From SVQP01 sp045587385 (GTDB lineage: Bacteria; Bacillota; Clostridia; Oscillospirales; CAG-272), in contig JAZNCE010000132.1 of assembly GCA_045587385.1 (NCBI GenBank), forward strand, positions 1 to 43,759: DNA of 43,759 nt. Reading direction: 5' to 3'. A model generated the notes under the pieces. It had not been told where the DNA came from and ran no database searches. It saw nothing but the letters and a program-made list of their open reading frames with translations. Position 1 is the stretch's first letter, and every line of letters starts with the position of its first letter. This document shows positions 33,384-40,922 of the stretch, one piece after another. The position numbers and the translations under genes are program-made.

Positions 33384-34697
33384 TTAAGATTCCATTCCGC
33401 AGCAAACGGGAGCGGATTTGCCTGCGGATCTGCCGTAGGCTGCGCTTGCGCCAAGGGAGGACTCAATGCGCAAAAGTCTGTTGTATTTTGCGGTACGCTC
33501 CGCACGGCAGGGTGCACCGGATTTGATAAAGGGCGCGTTGGTCGCCACCGCAATGTCGGCAATGGTGGTATCTTCGGTTTCACCCGAGCGGTGGGAAATG
33601 ATATACGACATGCCCGCGCCTGCCGCTGCGTGAATAACGTCCAAAGTGTCTGTCAGCGTGCCGATCTGATTGGGTTTGATTAAGATTGCGCCTGCGCTCT
33701 TTTGCGCAATGCCCTCCAAAAGACGCTTTTTGTTGGTCACGAATAAGTCGTCGCCCACAGTCATGCAATCGTTGCCCAGCGTACGTGTCAAGGACGCCCA
33801 GCCTGCAAAATCGCGCTGGTCAAGACCGTCCTCCAAGGAAAGCAGGGGATACTTGGCAGCAAGAGATGCCCAATAGGAGATCAGGTCCTCACGGCTGCGG
33901 AATTTGCCTCTCTTGGGTGCCACGTAAGCACCCTCGTCCTCACGGTACCATTCGGAGGAAGCCGCGTCCAGCGAGATTTTTACCATATCTGTGTCGTATC
34001 CGCTTTTCTCAATGGCGTGAATGATATATTCGATTGCCTGCTCGTCCGAGGCAAGATCGGGCGCAAAGCCGCCCTCGTCGCCAACGCCGCCGCCAAGTCC
34101 CTCGTGAGAAAGCACCTCACCCAGGCGGTGATAGATCTCGCTGCCGATGCGCAAGCCCTCGGAAAAGGACTCCGCACCCACGGGAACGATCATGAATTCT
34201 TGAATTTCTACGTTATTTTGCGCGTGCGCACCGCCGTTGAGCACGTTCATCATGGGAACGGGAAGTCTGTGTGCATCAATGCCGCCAAGCCAGCGATACA
34301 GAGGGATGCGATACCAGCTTGCCGCCGCACGTGCGCTTGCCAAAGAAACCGCCAGTGCCGCATTTGCGCCCAGCTTAGAGAAGTTTTCCGTACCGTCCAG
34401 CTCGCGCAGCTGCTTGTCCACGTCGGATTGATCAGACGCATACGTGCCTGCAAGAGCGGGGGAGATGATGCTGCATACGTTGCTTACAGCTTGACTTACG
34501 CCCTTGCCGCCATAGCGTTTGGCGTCCTTGTCACGCAGCTCGTGTGCCTCGTAAATGCCGGTGGATGCACCGCTGGGCACACTTGCAACGCCGACCGTGC
34601 CGTCACCCAATACGACGGTCGCCTCCACGGTGGGATTGCCGCGCGAATCGAGAATTTCCCGCGCGCCGCAGCGTATAATTTGAGGTTTGGTTATCAT
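33384..34697 (-). CDS. eno: Enolase
   Basis: A 437-residue enolase that interconverts 2-phosphoglycerate and phosphoenolpyruvate in glycolysis. The N-terminal REILDSRGNPTVE, SGASTGIYEAHELRD, the metal-binding region VGDEGGFAPDL, LSLEDGLDQRD, LIKPNQIGTLTDTLD with the catalytic Lys, and SHRSGETEDTTIAD are all present. The ATG at 34697 is chosen because GGAGGT lies upstream and the frame before it is not conserved. The end after GAPCRAERTAKYNRLLRIE is about 20 residues longer than in E. coli (GASAAYGRSAGKSAPVCC...). It has its own short upstream region after glyA. Confidence 0.97.
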   Translation of the reverse strand: MITKPQIIRCGAREILDSRGNPTVEATVVLGDGTVGVASVPSGASTGIYEAHELRDKDAKRYGGKGVSQAVSNVCSIISPALAGTYASDQSDVDKQLRELDGTENFSKLGANAALAVSLASARAAASWYRIPLYRWLGGIDAHRLPVPMMNVLNGGAHAQNNVEIQEFMIVPVGAESFSEGLRIGSEIYHRLGEVLSHEGLGGGVGDEGGFAPDLASDEQAIEYIIHAIEKSGYDTDMVKISLDAASSEWYREDEGAYVAPKRGKFRSREDLISYWASLAAKYPLLSLEDGLDQRDFAGWASLTRTLGNDCMTVGDDLFVTNKKRLLEGIAQKSAGAILIKPNQIGTLTDTLDVIHAAAGAGMSYIISHRSGETEDTTIADIAVATNAPFIKSGAPCRAERTAKYNRLLRIESSLGASAAYGRSAGKSAPVCCGMES

Positions 34698-34750
34698 AAA
34701 TTGTACCTCCGTTGTGTAATAGATAGATATAGTATTGGCAAAAGAATGGC

Positions 34751-34784
34751 AAAAGATGCACCCGATGGTATGGGTGCATCTTGA
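34751..34784 (-). terminator. Terminator after glyA
   Basis: GATGCACCC (34755-34763) pairs with GGGTGCATC (34772-34780); on the minus strand TTTT follows. It separates glyA from eno. Confidence 0.78.
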
Positions 34785-34789
34785 TTTTA

Positions 34790-36034
34790 TCATTCGTACA
34801 GCGGATACTTCTTGCAGATGTCCGCAACGATCGCACGCACCTCGTCTGCCTTGGTGTCAAATTCCTGTGCGGTCATGCGCATGCACTTTGCAATGGAGAT
34901 CATATCGTCAGCACCCAGTCCTCTGGTGGTGGCTGCAGGCGTGCCGACGCGGATGCCCGAGGTCACGAAGGGCTTCTCAGGATCGTTGGGGATGGCATTC
35001 TTGTTGACGGTGATATGCACCTCGTCAAGTCTGCGCTCCATTTCCTTGCCCGTGATGTGCATGGGACGCAGGTCAACTAACATCAGGTGGTTATCCGTAC
35101 CGCCCGTAACAAGGTCAAAGCCTTCCTTTTTCAGCGCGTCTGCCAACACCTTTGCGTTGGTGACGACGTTGTGCTGATATTCCTTGAATGCGGGGGTGAG
35201 TGCTTCGCCAAAGCAAACTGCCTTAGCTGCGATGACGTGCATCAAAGGACCGCCCTGGATGCCGGGGAAGATTGCCTTATTGACAGCCTTTGCGATATTT
35301 TCGTCGTTGCAAAGGATCATACCGCCGCGAGGACCGCGCAGGGTCTTATGCGTGGTGGTAGTGACAACGTCAGCATAGGGCAGGGGAGACATATGCTCGC
35401 CTGCGGCAACAAGACCTGCAATGTGTGCCATATCTACCATGAGGTATGCGCCCACGCCGTGTGCGATCTCTGCCATACGGGCAAAATCAATAGCGCGGGG
35501 ATATGCGGATGCGCCTGCGACGATCATGCGAGGACGCACGACCTTTGCCTGGGCTTCCAGCGCATCGTAGTCGATCATACCGTCAGCACCGACGCCGTAG
35601 GGAACGAAATTATAGTATTTACCGGACAGATTCACGGGGCTGCCGTGGGTCAGGTGTCCACCCTCTGCAAGGCTCATGCCCATCACGGTATCTCCTGCGT
35701 TGAGCAGAGCAACGTACACTGCGGTGTTTGCCTGCGAGCCGCTGTGGGGCTGCACGTTTGCAAACTTTGCACCGAAGAGCTGCTTGGCTCTCTCGCAAGC
35801 CAGATCCTCCAGCACGTCAATGCATTGGCAACCGCCGTAGTAACGCTTGCCGGAATATCCTTCTGCATATTTGTTGGTGGCAATGCTGCCTGCTGCCAGC
35901 AGTACGGGAAGGGAAACAATATTTTCGGAGGCGATCAGCTCAATGCCGTCTCTCTCTCTTATATATTCCGCTTCAATGGCGTCAGCTACGGCAGGATCGT
36001 ATTTTGCAAGTAATTCGGTCATTTGGTTGATCAT
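34790..36034 (-). CDS. glyA: Serine hydroxymethyltransferase
   Basis: A 414-residue PLP enzyme that converts serine and tetrahydrofolate to glycine and methylene-tetrahydrofolate. Family motifs are ELIASENIVS near the start, YAEGYSGKRYYGG, FANVQPHSGSQANTAVY, DMAHIAGLVAAG, and the PLP lysine in VVTTTTHKTLRGPRGG. The ATG at 36034 (MINQMTELL) is chosen because GAGGT lies seven bases upstream; the in-frame ATG at 36055 lacks a site. An extended -10 promoter lies at 36076. It is followed by its own terminator, and then by eno in the same direction. Confidence 0.97.
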   Translation of the reverse strand: MINQMTELLAKYDPAVADAIEAEYIRERDGIELIASENIVSLPVLLAAGSIATNKYAEGYSGKRYYGGCQCIDVLEDLACERAKQLFGAKFANVQPHSGSQANTAVYVALLNAGDTVMGMSLAEGGHLTHGSPVNLSGKYYNFVPYGVGADGMIDYDALEAQAKVVRPRMIVAGASAYPRAIDFARMAEIAHGVGAYLMVDMAHIAGLVAAGEHMSPLPYADVVTTTTHKTLRGPRGGMILCNDENIAKAVNKAIFPGIQGGPLMHVIAAKAVCFGEALTPAFKEYQHNVVTNAKVLADALKKEGFDLVTGGTDNHLMLVDLRPMHITGKEMERRLDEVHITVNKNAIPNDPEKPFVTSGIRVGTPAATTRGLGADDMISIAKCMRMTAQEFDTKADEVRAIVADICKKYPLYE

Positions 36035-36075
36035 GATCAATACCTCACTCATCATAATATTTTTCTACATATACT

Positions 36076-36084
36076 ATTATACCA
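36076..36084 (-). promoter_or_regulatory. Extended -10 promoter of glyA
   Basis: On the minus strand TGGTATAAT (36084-36076) matches the extended -10 element TGnTATAAT. No good -35 is seen. Confidence 0.7.
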
Positions 36085-36157
36085 TATATTTTTCACTTTG
36101 CATAGCCACTTTTTCCACAAAAGAAACAATATTTTTGAAAATATTTTGCATATATCA

Positions 36158-36187
36158 TTGACAAAAAGACTAAAATTGTGCTATAAT
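36158..36187 (+). promoter_or_regulatory. Promoter of the methylglyoxal-synthase-like gene (and thrS)
   Basis: TTGACA (36158-36163) and TATAAT (36182-36187) are 18 bases apart. An untranslated leader of about 75 bases precedes the gene at 36269. Confidence 0.85.
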
Positions 36188-36268
36188 AAATCAAGAATTC
36201 TAAAATTGGATTGGTAGGGCTTTTTGTAAAAGGAAAGTTCACTACCTAAAATATGGAAGGGAGACACT

Positions 36269-36688
36269 ATGCAGATAGCAATCATTGCAAGCGACATGAA
36301 GAAAGAATTGATGACTCAGTTTTGCATCGCCTACTGTGGCGTGCTCAGCAAGCATCATCTGTGTGCTACCAGTATTACCGCCAAGTACATTTCCGAAGCA
36401 ACCGGCTTGAAAATTGAAAAGCTGCTCGCAGGTGAGCAAGGCGGTGAACAGCAGATCACTTCTCGCGTGGCTTATAATGAGATCGACCTGCTCTTGTATT
36501 TCAGAGATACCAGACCCGGCAGATATTCCGGTGAGATTGAGAACGAGCTGATGCGTATGTGCGATCAGAACAACGTTCCCGTTGCTACCAATATCGCAAC
36601 CGCTGAGGTGCTGATTATGGCACTGGATCGCGGTGATCTTGATTGGCGCGAGATCGTCAACCCGAACGCCAACAGAAAGCCTGTATAA
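36269..36688 (+). CDS. Methylglyoxal-synthase-fold protein with altered active site
   Basis: A 139-residue protein that aligns without gaps over its first 120 residues with B. subtilis MgsA as I remember it (IAIIASDMKK, TAKYISEATGLKIE, GGEQQI, VPVATNIATAEVL). Canonical MgsA turns dihydroxyacetone phosphate into methylglyoxal. Here the key residues differ: catalytic Asp in GGDQQ is Glu60, the second Asp is Ile90, both active-site His are Ser (8 and 87), and phosphate ligands in TGTTG read TSITA. It is therefore unlikely to be a normal synthase; it may bind another ligand. GGAAGGGAG precedes the ATG. It is followed by a threonine T-box and thrS, and no promoter is evident between, so they may share a transcript. 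Confidence 0.8.
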   Translation: MQIAIIASDMKKELMTQFCIAYCGVLSKHHLCATSITAKYISEATGLKIEKLLAGEQGGEQQITSRVAYNEIDLLLYFRDTRPGRYSGEIENELMRMCDQNNVPVATNIATAEVLIMALDRGDLDWREIVNPNANRKPV

Positions 36689-36699
36689 AGCAGGCAGCG

Positions 36700-36892
36700 T
36701 GAAAGACACGTCCTTTATGCAAACTACGTCCACAGAGAGTGCCCACACGGTGAGAGGGCATGCGTACGCATCAAGGATACCACTTGCACGTAAAATTGCA
36801 TAACGAACGAGTGAAACTTTCGGGTGGAACCGTGCGGATTTTTTGTGATCCACACCCCGATACGGCATATGCTGTATCGGGGTTTATTTTTC
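36700..36892 (+). ncRNA. Threonine T-box riboswitch leader of thrS
   Basis: A tRNA-sensing leader. The antiterminator is complete: CGGG (36821-36824) pairs with CCCG (36856-36859), the T-box bulge TGGAACC (36825-36831) pairs with the tRNA acceptor end, and GTGCGGAT (36832-36839) pairs with ATCCACAC (36848-36855). The specifier is probably ACC (36779-36781), a Thr codon followed by a purine. TATGCAA (36716-36722) and TTGCATA (36796-36802) can close the stem I region. Uncharged tRNA-Thr would hold the antiterminator and allow thrS transcription. Confidence 0.92.
36855..36891 (+). terminator. T-box-controlled terminator before thrS
   Basis: CCCCGATAC (36855-36863) pairs with GTATCGGGG (36874-36882), followed by TTTATTTTT. 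Its first bases are also the 3' arm of the antiterminator, so the two folds exclude each other. Confidence 0.93.
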
Positions 36893-36928
36893 TAAAAATA
36901 TTTTGTAATCATACAAGGAGAAACCGAC

Positions 36929-38872
36929 ATGAAAATCAATTTCGGCGCAAAAATTTGCGAATACGAAGCACCTATTACGGTGTATGATGCGGCAAGAGAG
37001 GCAGAGCTGATCGACCGCAGCATTATTGCCGCTAAGGTAAACGGCGAGGTCGTTGCTCTGACCAAGCTTGTAGAGGCTGACGCAAACGTAGAGCTGCTCA
37101 GTTTTGCACAGGAGGACGGTAAGCACGTATTTCGTCACACCGCATCTCACATTCTGGCGCAGGCTGTCAAAAGACTGTACCCCGAGACCAAGCTGACCAT
37201 CGGTCCTGCGATCGACAACGGCTTTTACTATGACTTTGATTCCGAGGTCACCTTCTCTCCCGATATCCTCAAAAAGATTGAGGACGAGATGAAGAAGATC
37301 GTCAAGGAAAACCACAAGATCGAGCGTTTCGAGCTGCCCCGCGAGCAGGCGATCGCATACATGACCGAGAAGAACGAGCCTTACAAGGTGCAGCTGATCG
37401 AGGAGCTGCCCGAGGACGCTGTCATCAGCTTCTATACCCAGGGCGAGTTTACCGATCTGTGCGCAGGACCTCACCTGTTCTCCACGGGTGCTGTCAAAGC
37501 TGTCAAGCTGACCCAGTGCACGGGCGCTTATTGGAAGGGCGACCAGTCCGCAAAGCAGCTGCAGCGCGTTTACGGTACTGCATTCCCCTCCAAGGACGAG
37601 CTGCGCACCTATCTGGAAATGGTAGAAGAGGCAAAGAAGCGCGACCACAACAAGGTCGGTCGTGAGCTTGAATATTTCACCACGGTTGACGTCATCGGTC
37701 AGGGTCTGCCGATCCTTTTGCCCAAGGGCGCACGCACCGTACAGCTGCTGCAGAGATGGGTAGAGGACGTGGAGCAGTCCCGCGGCTACCTCTTGACCAA
37801 GACTCCTTTGATGGCAAAGAGAGACCTTTACAAGATCTCGGGTCACTGGGATCACTACCGTGACGGCATGTTCATTATGGGTGACGCCGATGACGAGAGC
37901 AAGGAATGCTTTGCTATGCGTCCTATGACCTGCCCCTTCCAGTATCAGGTATTCCTGAACAAGAAGCGTTCCTACCGTGACCTGCCCATGCGTTTGGGTG
38001 AGACCTCTACTCTGTTCAGAAATGAGGACTCCGGTGAAATGCACGGCTTGATCCGCGTTCGCCAGTTTACCATTTCCGAGGGTCACCTTGTGCTGCGTCC
38101 CGATCAGCTGGCTGAGGAGTTCGGCGGCTGTCTGGAGCTTGCTAAATATTGCCTTGAGACCGTAGGTCTTTGGGAGGATTGCTCCTTCCGCTTCTCCCAG
38201 TGGGATCCCAAGCGTACCGACAAGTACGAGGGCACGCCCGAGCAGTGGGAAGAGGCGCAGAGCGTCATGGGTGAGCTCTTGGACAAGTACCTTGGCAAGG
38301 GCAATTACGAAATCGGTATCGACGAGGCTGCCTTCTACGGTCCTAAGCTGGATATCCAGTGCAAGAACGTATTCGGCAAGGAGGATACCATCGTCACCAT
38401 TCAGATCGATATGCTGCTGGCTAAGAAGTTCGGTATGGAATATACCGACTCTTCCGACTCCAGAGTGACCCCCTATATCATTCACAGAACCTCGCTTGGC
38501 TGCTACGAAAGAACGCTTGCGCTGCTTTTGGAAAAGTACGCAGGTGCGCTTCCTATGTGGATGGCTCCCACGCAGGTAAAGGTGCTGCCCATGGGCGACA
38601 ACGAGCTTGCATACTGCGAAGGTCTTGCTGCTAAGCTGGCAGAGGCAGGCGTCAGAGTGGAGATCGACCGCTCCAACAACACCATCGGCTATAAGATCCG
38701 CTCCGCACAGACCGAGAAGGTACCCTACATGCTGGTTGTGGGTGCAAAGGAGATCGAGTCCGGCATGGTTGCCGTACGTTCCCGTAAGTACGCTGACCTT
38801 GGCACTATGACCTTTGATGCGTTCCTTGGCAAGATCCTTGTCGAGATCGCAACCAAGAGCAAGGATAACTGA
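36929..38872 (+). CDS. thrS: Threonyl-tRNA synthetase
   Basis: A 647-residue class II synthetase. Domain order: TGS domain (1-61), the editing domain with the HxxxH motif in RHTASHILAQAVKRLYP (about 70-86) and the later CAGPH, the catalytic core (about 240-540, with the zinc Cys in MRPMTCPFQ and motif 2 RNEDSGEMHGLIRVRQF), motif 3 (HRTSLGCYERTLALLLEKYAG), and a C-terminal anticodon-binding domain (PTQVKVLPMGDNE onward). The length is normal. AAGGAG precedes the ATG. It is controlled by the T-box directly upstream. Codon use is that of a highly expressed gene. The phosphoesterase lipoprotein gene follows after 25 bases. Confidence 0.97.
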   Translation: MKINFGAKICEYEAPITVYDAAREAELIDRSIIAAKVNGEVVALTKLVEADANVELLSFAQEDGKHVFRHTASHILAQAVKRLYPETKLTIGPAIDNGFYYDFDSEVTFSPDILKKIEDEMKKIVKENHKIERFELPREQAIAYMTEKNEPYKVQLIEELPEDAVISFYTQGEFTDLCAGPHLFSTGAVKAVKLTQCTGAYWKGDQSAKQLQRVYGTAFPSKDELRTYLEMVEEAKKRDHNKVGRELEYFTTVDVIGQGLPILLPKGARTVQLLQRWVEDVEQSRGYLLTKTPLMAKRDLYKISGHWDHYRDGMFIMGDADDESKECFAMRPMTCPFQYQVFLNKKRSYRDLPMRLGETSTLFRNEDSGEMHGLIRVRQFTISEGHLVLRPDQLAEEFGGCLELAKYCLETVGLWEDCSFRFSQWDPKRTDKYEGTPEQWEEAQSVMGELLDKYLGKGNYEIGIDEAAFYGPKLDIQCKNVFGKEDTIVTIQIDMLLAKKFGMEYTDSSDSRVTPYIIHRTSLGCYERTLALLLEKYAGALPMWMAPTQVKVLPMGDNELAYCEGLAAKLAEAGVRVEIDRSNNTIGYKIRSAQTEKVPYMLVVGAKEIESGMVAVRSRKYADLGTMTFDAFLGKILVEIATKSKDN

Positions 38873-38897
38873 TCTTACTGATTCGGGGTAAGCGGAT

Positions 38898-40508
38898 ATG
38901 AAGAATTATTTGCGGCTGATGGCGTTTGCGCTGCTTTTGCTTATGCTTTGCAGCGCGGTTGCCTGTGATAAGGGAACACCCCAGACTCCCGCGGAAACGA
39001 CGGAAGAAACGACTATCCAAGCTCCGATGGAAACCGAATCGGAGTCCGAATCCGAAACCGTGACTGAACACGAAACCGAAACTGAACCCGAGACCGAAAC
39101 CGAGGGCTTGCAGATCGAGATCACGCCCGATACGCCTGTGAGCGGTGCGATGATCACGTTTTACGAGAACAGTGCCAACGAGGTGCTGTTTGGCGGGAAA
39201 TACTGCGCGTATGAGCTTGTGGCGGACGGTGATGCAACTGCGCTGAAGATGACCACCGAGGGTGAGCGCGTGCGCAATCCCAATTTCACGCTGGATTACG
39301 CAACCTATATGCAGCTTATCGGGCTTGAGCAGATGCTCTGGAACGATTGTGCATATGCGGTTGTAACGCTCAAGACCGAAAACGTGTCCGCAAGCGAATT
39401 TTCCGTGACCGTTTTCACCGAGGTGGAGGGAACCGAATACAAGACCAAAGGCACAACGACTTATGTCCGCAACGCCAAAGATTGGCAGACGGTGATCGTG
39501 CCGTTTTCCAAAACCTCCAAGGACGGTGCGGTGCTGACCGATATCCGTATTGATTTTGCAGATACGCAGAAGAGCGGCGAGACGGTGTACGTCAAGTCGA
39601 TTGCATTGGCGTCCTCCAAGGCTGAGGTTTTGGAGATCACGGGCAAGCAGCTGATCGTGCCGCAGACCGCCACGCTGACCATTCCCGGACTTTCCAAGGA
39701 ATACACGCTTTTGCAGGTGACCGACCTGCACTCCAGCGCATACAGCACAGAGGAAGCAAAGGCAATGAAAGCTGACCGCCGCAATTACATTGCAGGCAGA
39801 CGAGGCGCGTTTACCGACGGATTTATGCTGTCCGAGGAACGCATGCCGTATATGTTCGGCTATGCGGACGAGATCAACGCAGATCTCCTGATGCTGACGG
39901 GCGATATTATCGATTTCCCATCCGAGCTCAACATCTCGCTGATGGCGCAGAATATCGCGGCACTCAAAACCCCCGCACTGTATTCGCTTGGCAATCATGA
40001 CTGGTGCTATGCAGACGATTATCTGACAGCAGGTGCGGCTGCACAGTATATTCCTAAGCTAAACGCACTCTCTGCGGGCGAGCCGCTCGACGATCCGTAC
40101 GTCAAGTATGTGGATTTCGGCGAGTTTATGGTAGTCTCGGTGGACAACAGCACCGACTCTGTCAGCGCATCCACCGTGGATAAGTTCTTAGCCCTTTGCG
40201 AAATGGGTAAGCCCATTATTCTCATGCTGCACGTGCCGCTGCACGTGGACAGCATGGTTGCCGATTGCACCAAGGTCTGGGGCAAGGATCTTGGCATGGG
40301 CGGTGACACCGGCGTGTGCGCCTGGAGTCCCGACGTGCAAAGATTTTATGCGGCTGTCGCAGAAGATGAAAATTCTCCCGTTGTAGCCGTATTTGCAGGT
40401 CACGTGCACTTCAATCACGAGGACGTGCTGCCCAATGGCGTTACCCAATACATCACCTCTACCGCATACACCGGCGATTGCCGCGTGATCACGGTCAAGG
40501 GTGAATGA
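38898..40508 (+). CDS. Calcineurin-type phosphoesterase lipoprotein
   Basis: A 536-residue secreted lipoprotein. The signal peptide ends at lipobox SAVAC (Cys23). An ETE-rich acidic linker (about 30-75) leads to a beta-sandwich-like region (about 80-265, AYAVVTLKTENVSASEFSV, WQTVIVPFSKTS, IRIDFADTQKSGETVYVKSIAL) resembling module A of the other lipoproteins. The C-terminal half is a metallophosphoesterase with the motifs TDLHSS (about 272), TGDIID, LGNHDW, MLHVPLH and AGHVHFNHE, the usual dimetal-binding order. It would hydrolyse a phosphoester outside the cell; the substrate is unknown. It lies 25 bases after thrS with only a weak GGGG-type ribosome site, so it may depend on thrS transcription. 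Confidence 0.85.
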   Translation: MKNYLRLMAFALLLLMLCSAVACDKGTPQTPAETTEETTIQAPMETESESESETVTEHETETEPETETEGLQIEITPDTPVSGAMITFYENSANEVLFGGKYCAYELVADGDATALKMTTEGERVRNPNFTLDYATYMQLIGLEQMLWNDCAYAVVTLKTENVSASEFSVTVFTEVEGTEYKTKGTTTYVRNAKDWQTVIVPFSKTSKDGAVLTDIRIDFADTQKSGETVYVKSIALASSKAEVLEITGKQLIVPQTATLTIPGLSKEYTLLQVTDLHSSAYSTEEAKAMKADRRNYIAGRRGAFTDGFMLSEERMPYMFGYADEINADLLMLTGDIIDFPSELNISLMAQNIAALKTPALYSLGNHDWCYADDYLTAGAAAQYIPKLNALSAGEPLDDPYVKYVDFGEFMVVSVDNSTDSVSASTVDKFLALCEMGKPIILMLHVPLHVDSMVADCTKVWGKDLGMGGDTGVCAWSPDVQRFYAAVAEDENSPVVAVFAGHVHFNHEDVLPNGVTQYITSTAYTGDCRVITVKGE

Positions 40509-40519
40509 TCAAAGTACAA

Positions 40520-40909
40520 AAAAACAGGCACTCGCCGTGGCGTGATACTCTTAACGGAGTATCACGCCAGTTCTATTCGCCTGCGGCGAGTTCTATTGCT
40601 GCGCAGTGATATTCGGCTGTCGCCAAGTGATATTTGCTTCGCAAGTTTTAAGGCGAATAGAATATCACTGGAAGGCATAGCCAAACAATATCACTGCCCG
40701 AAGGGCAATATCACTCTTTGCGTAGCAAAGAATATCACTCACATATAAAGCAGAAAAGAGAGAGCTTCACGGAATTTTGTTTCCGCGTTACTCTCTCTTC
40801 TGTTTTTATCGCCAGTTTCGCATTTGTTTAACAAATGCCTCTGGCTATGCCCATACCCTTATTTTATTTCTCCGATAAGGACATCACCCAATGGCGAGTG
40901 CCTGTTTTT
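40520..40909. repeat. 390-bp palindrome-rich element with 17-bp terminal inverted repeats
   Basis: The ends AAAAACAGGCACTCGCC (40520-40536) and GGCGAGTGCCTGTTTTT (40893-40909) are perfect inverted repeats. Inside are a 12-bp hairpin (40539-40550 with 40557-40568), then the word AGTTCTATT twice, AGTGATATT twice (40605, 40626) and its complement AATATCACT four times (40661, 40687, 40707, 40731), each separated by a tiny GC hairpin with a three-base loop such as GCCC-GAA-GGGC. Two further stem-loops lie at 40751-40802 and 40811-40845. No gene is seen. It lies between convergent genes and could be a non-autonomous mobile element, a structured RNA or a compound terminator. Confidence 0.85.
40751..40809 (+). 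terminator. Terminator-like hairpin inside the palindromic element
   Basis: CAGAAAAGAGAGAG (40751-40764) pairs with CTCTCTCTTCTG (40791-40802) with a small bulge and an inner CGGAA/TTCCG stem, and TTTTT follows on the plus strand. Confidence 0.65.
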
Positions 40910-40922
40910 ATATATTTTTGCG

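Noticed and set aside
36884..38485. An open frame of 533 codons antisense to thrS
   Set aside because: A shadow of ThrRS codon bias, with no start signal.
40605..40739. The AATATCACT array as a CRISPR
   Set aside because: The repeats are only nine bases, change strand midway, and the spacers are 11-17 bases and self-complementary. No cas gene is present.
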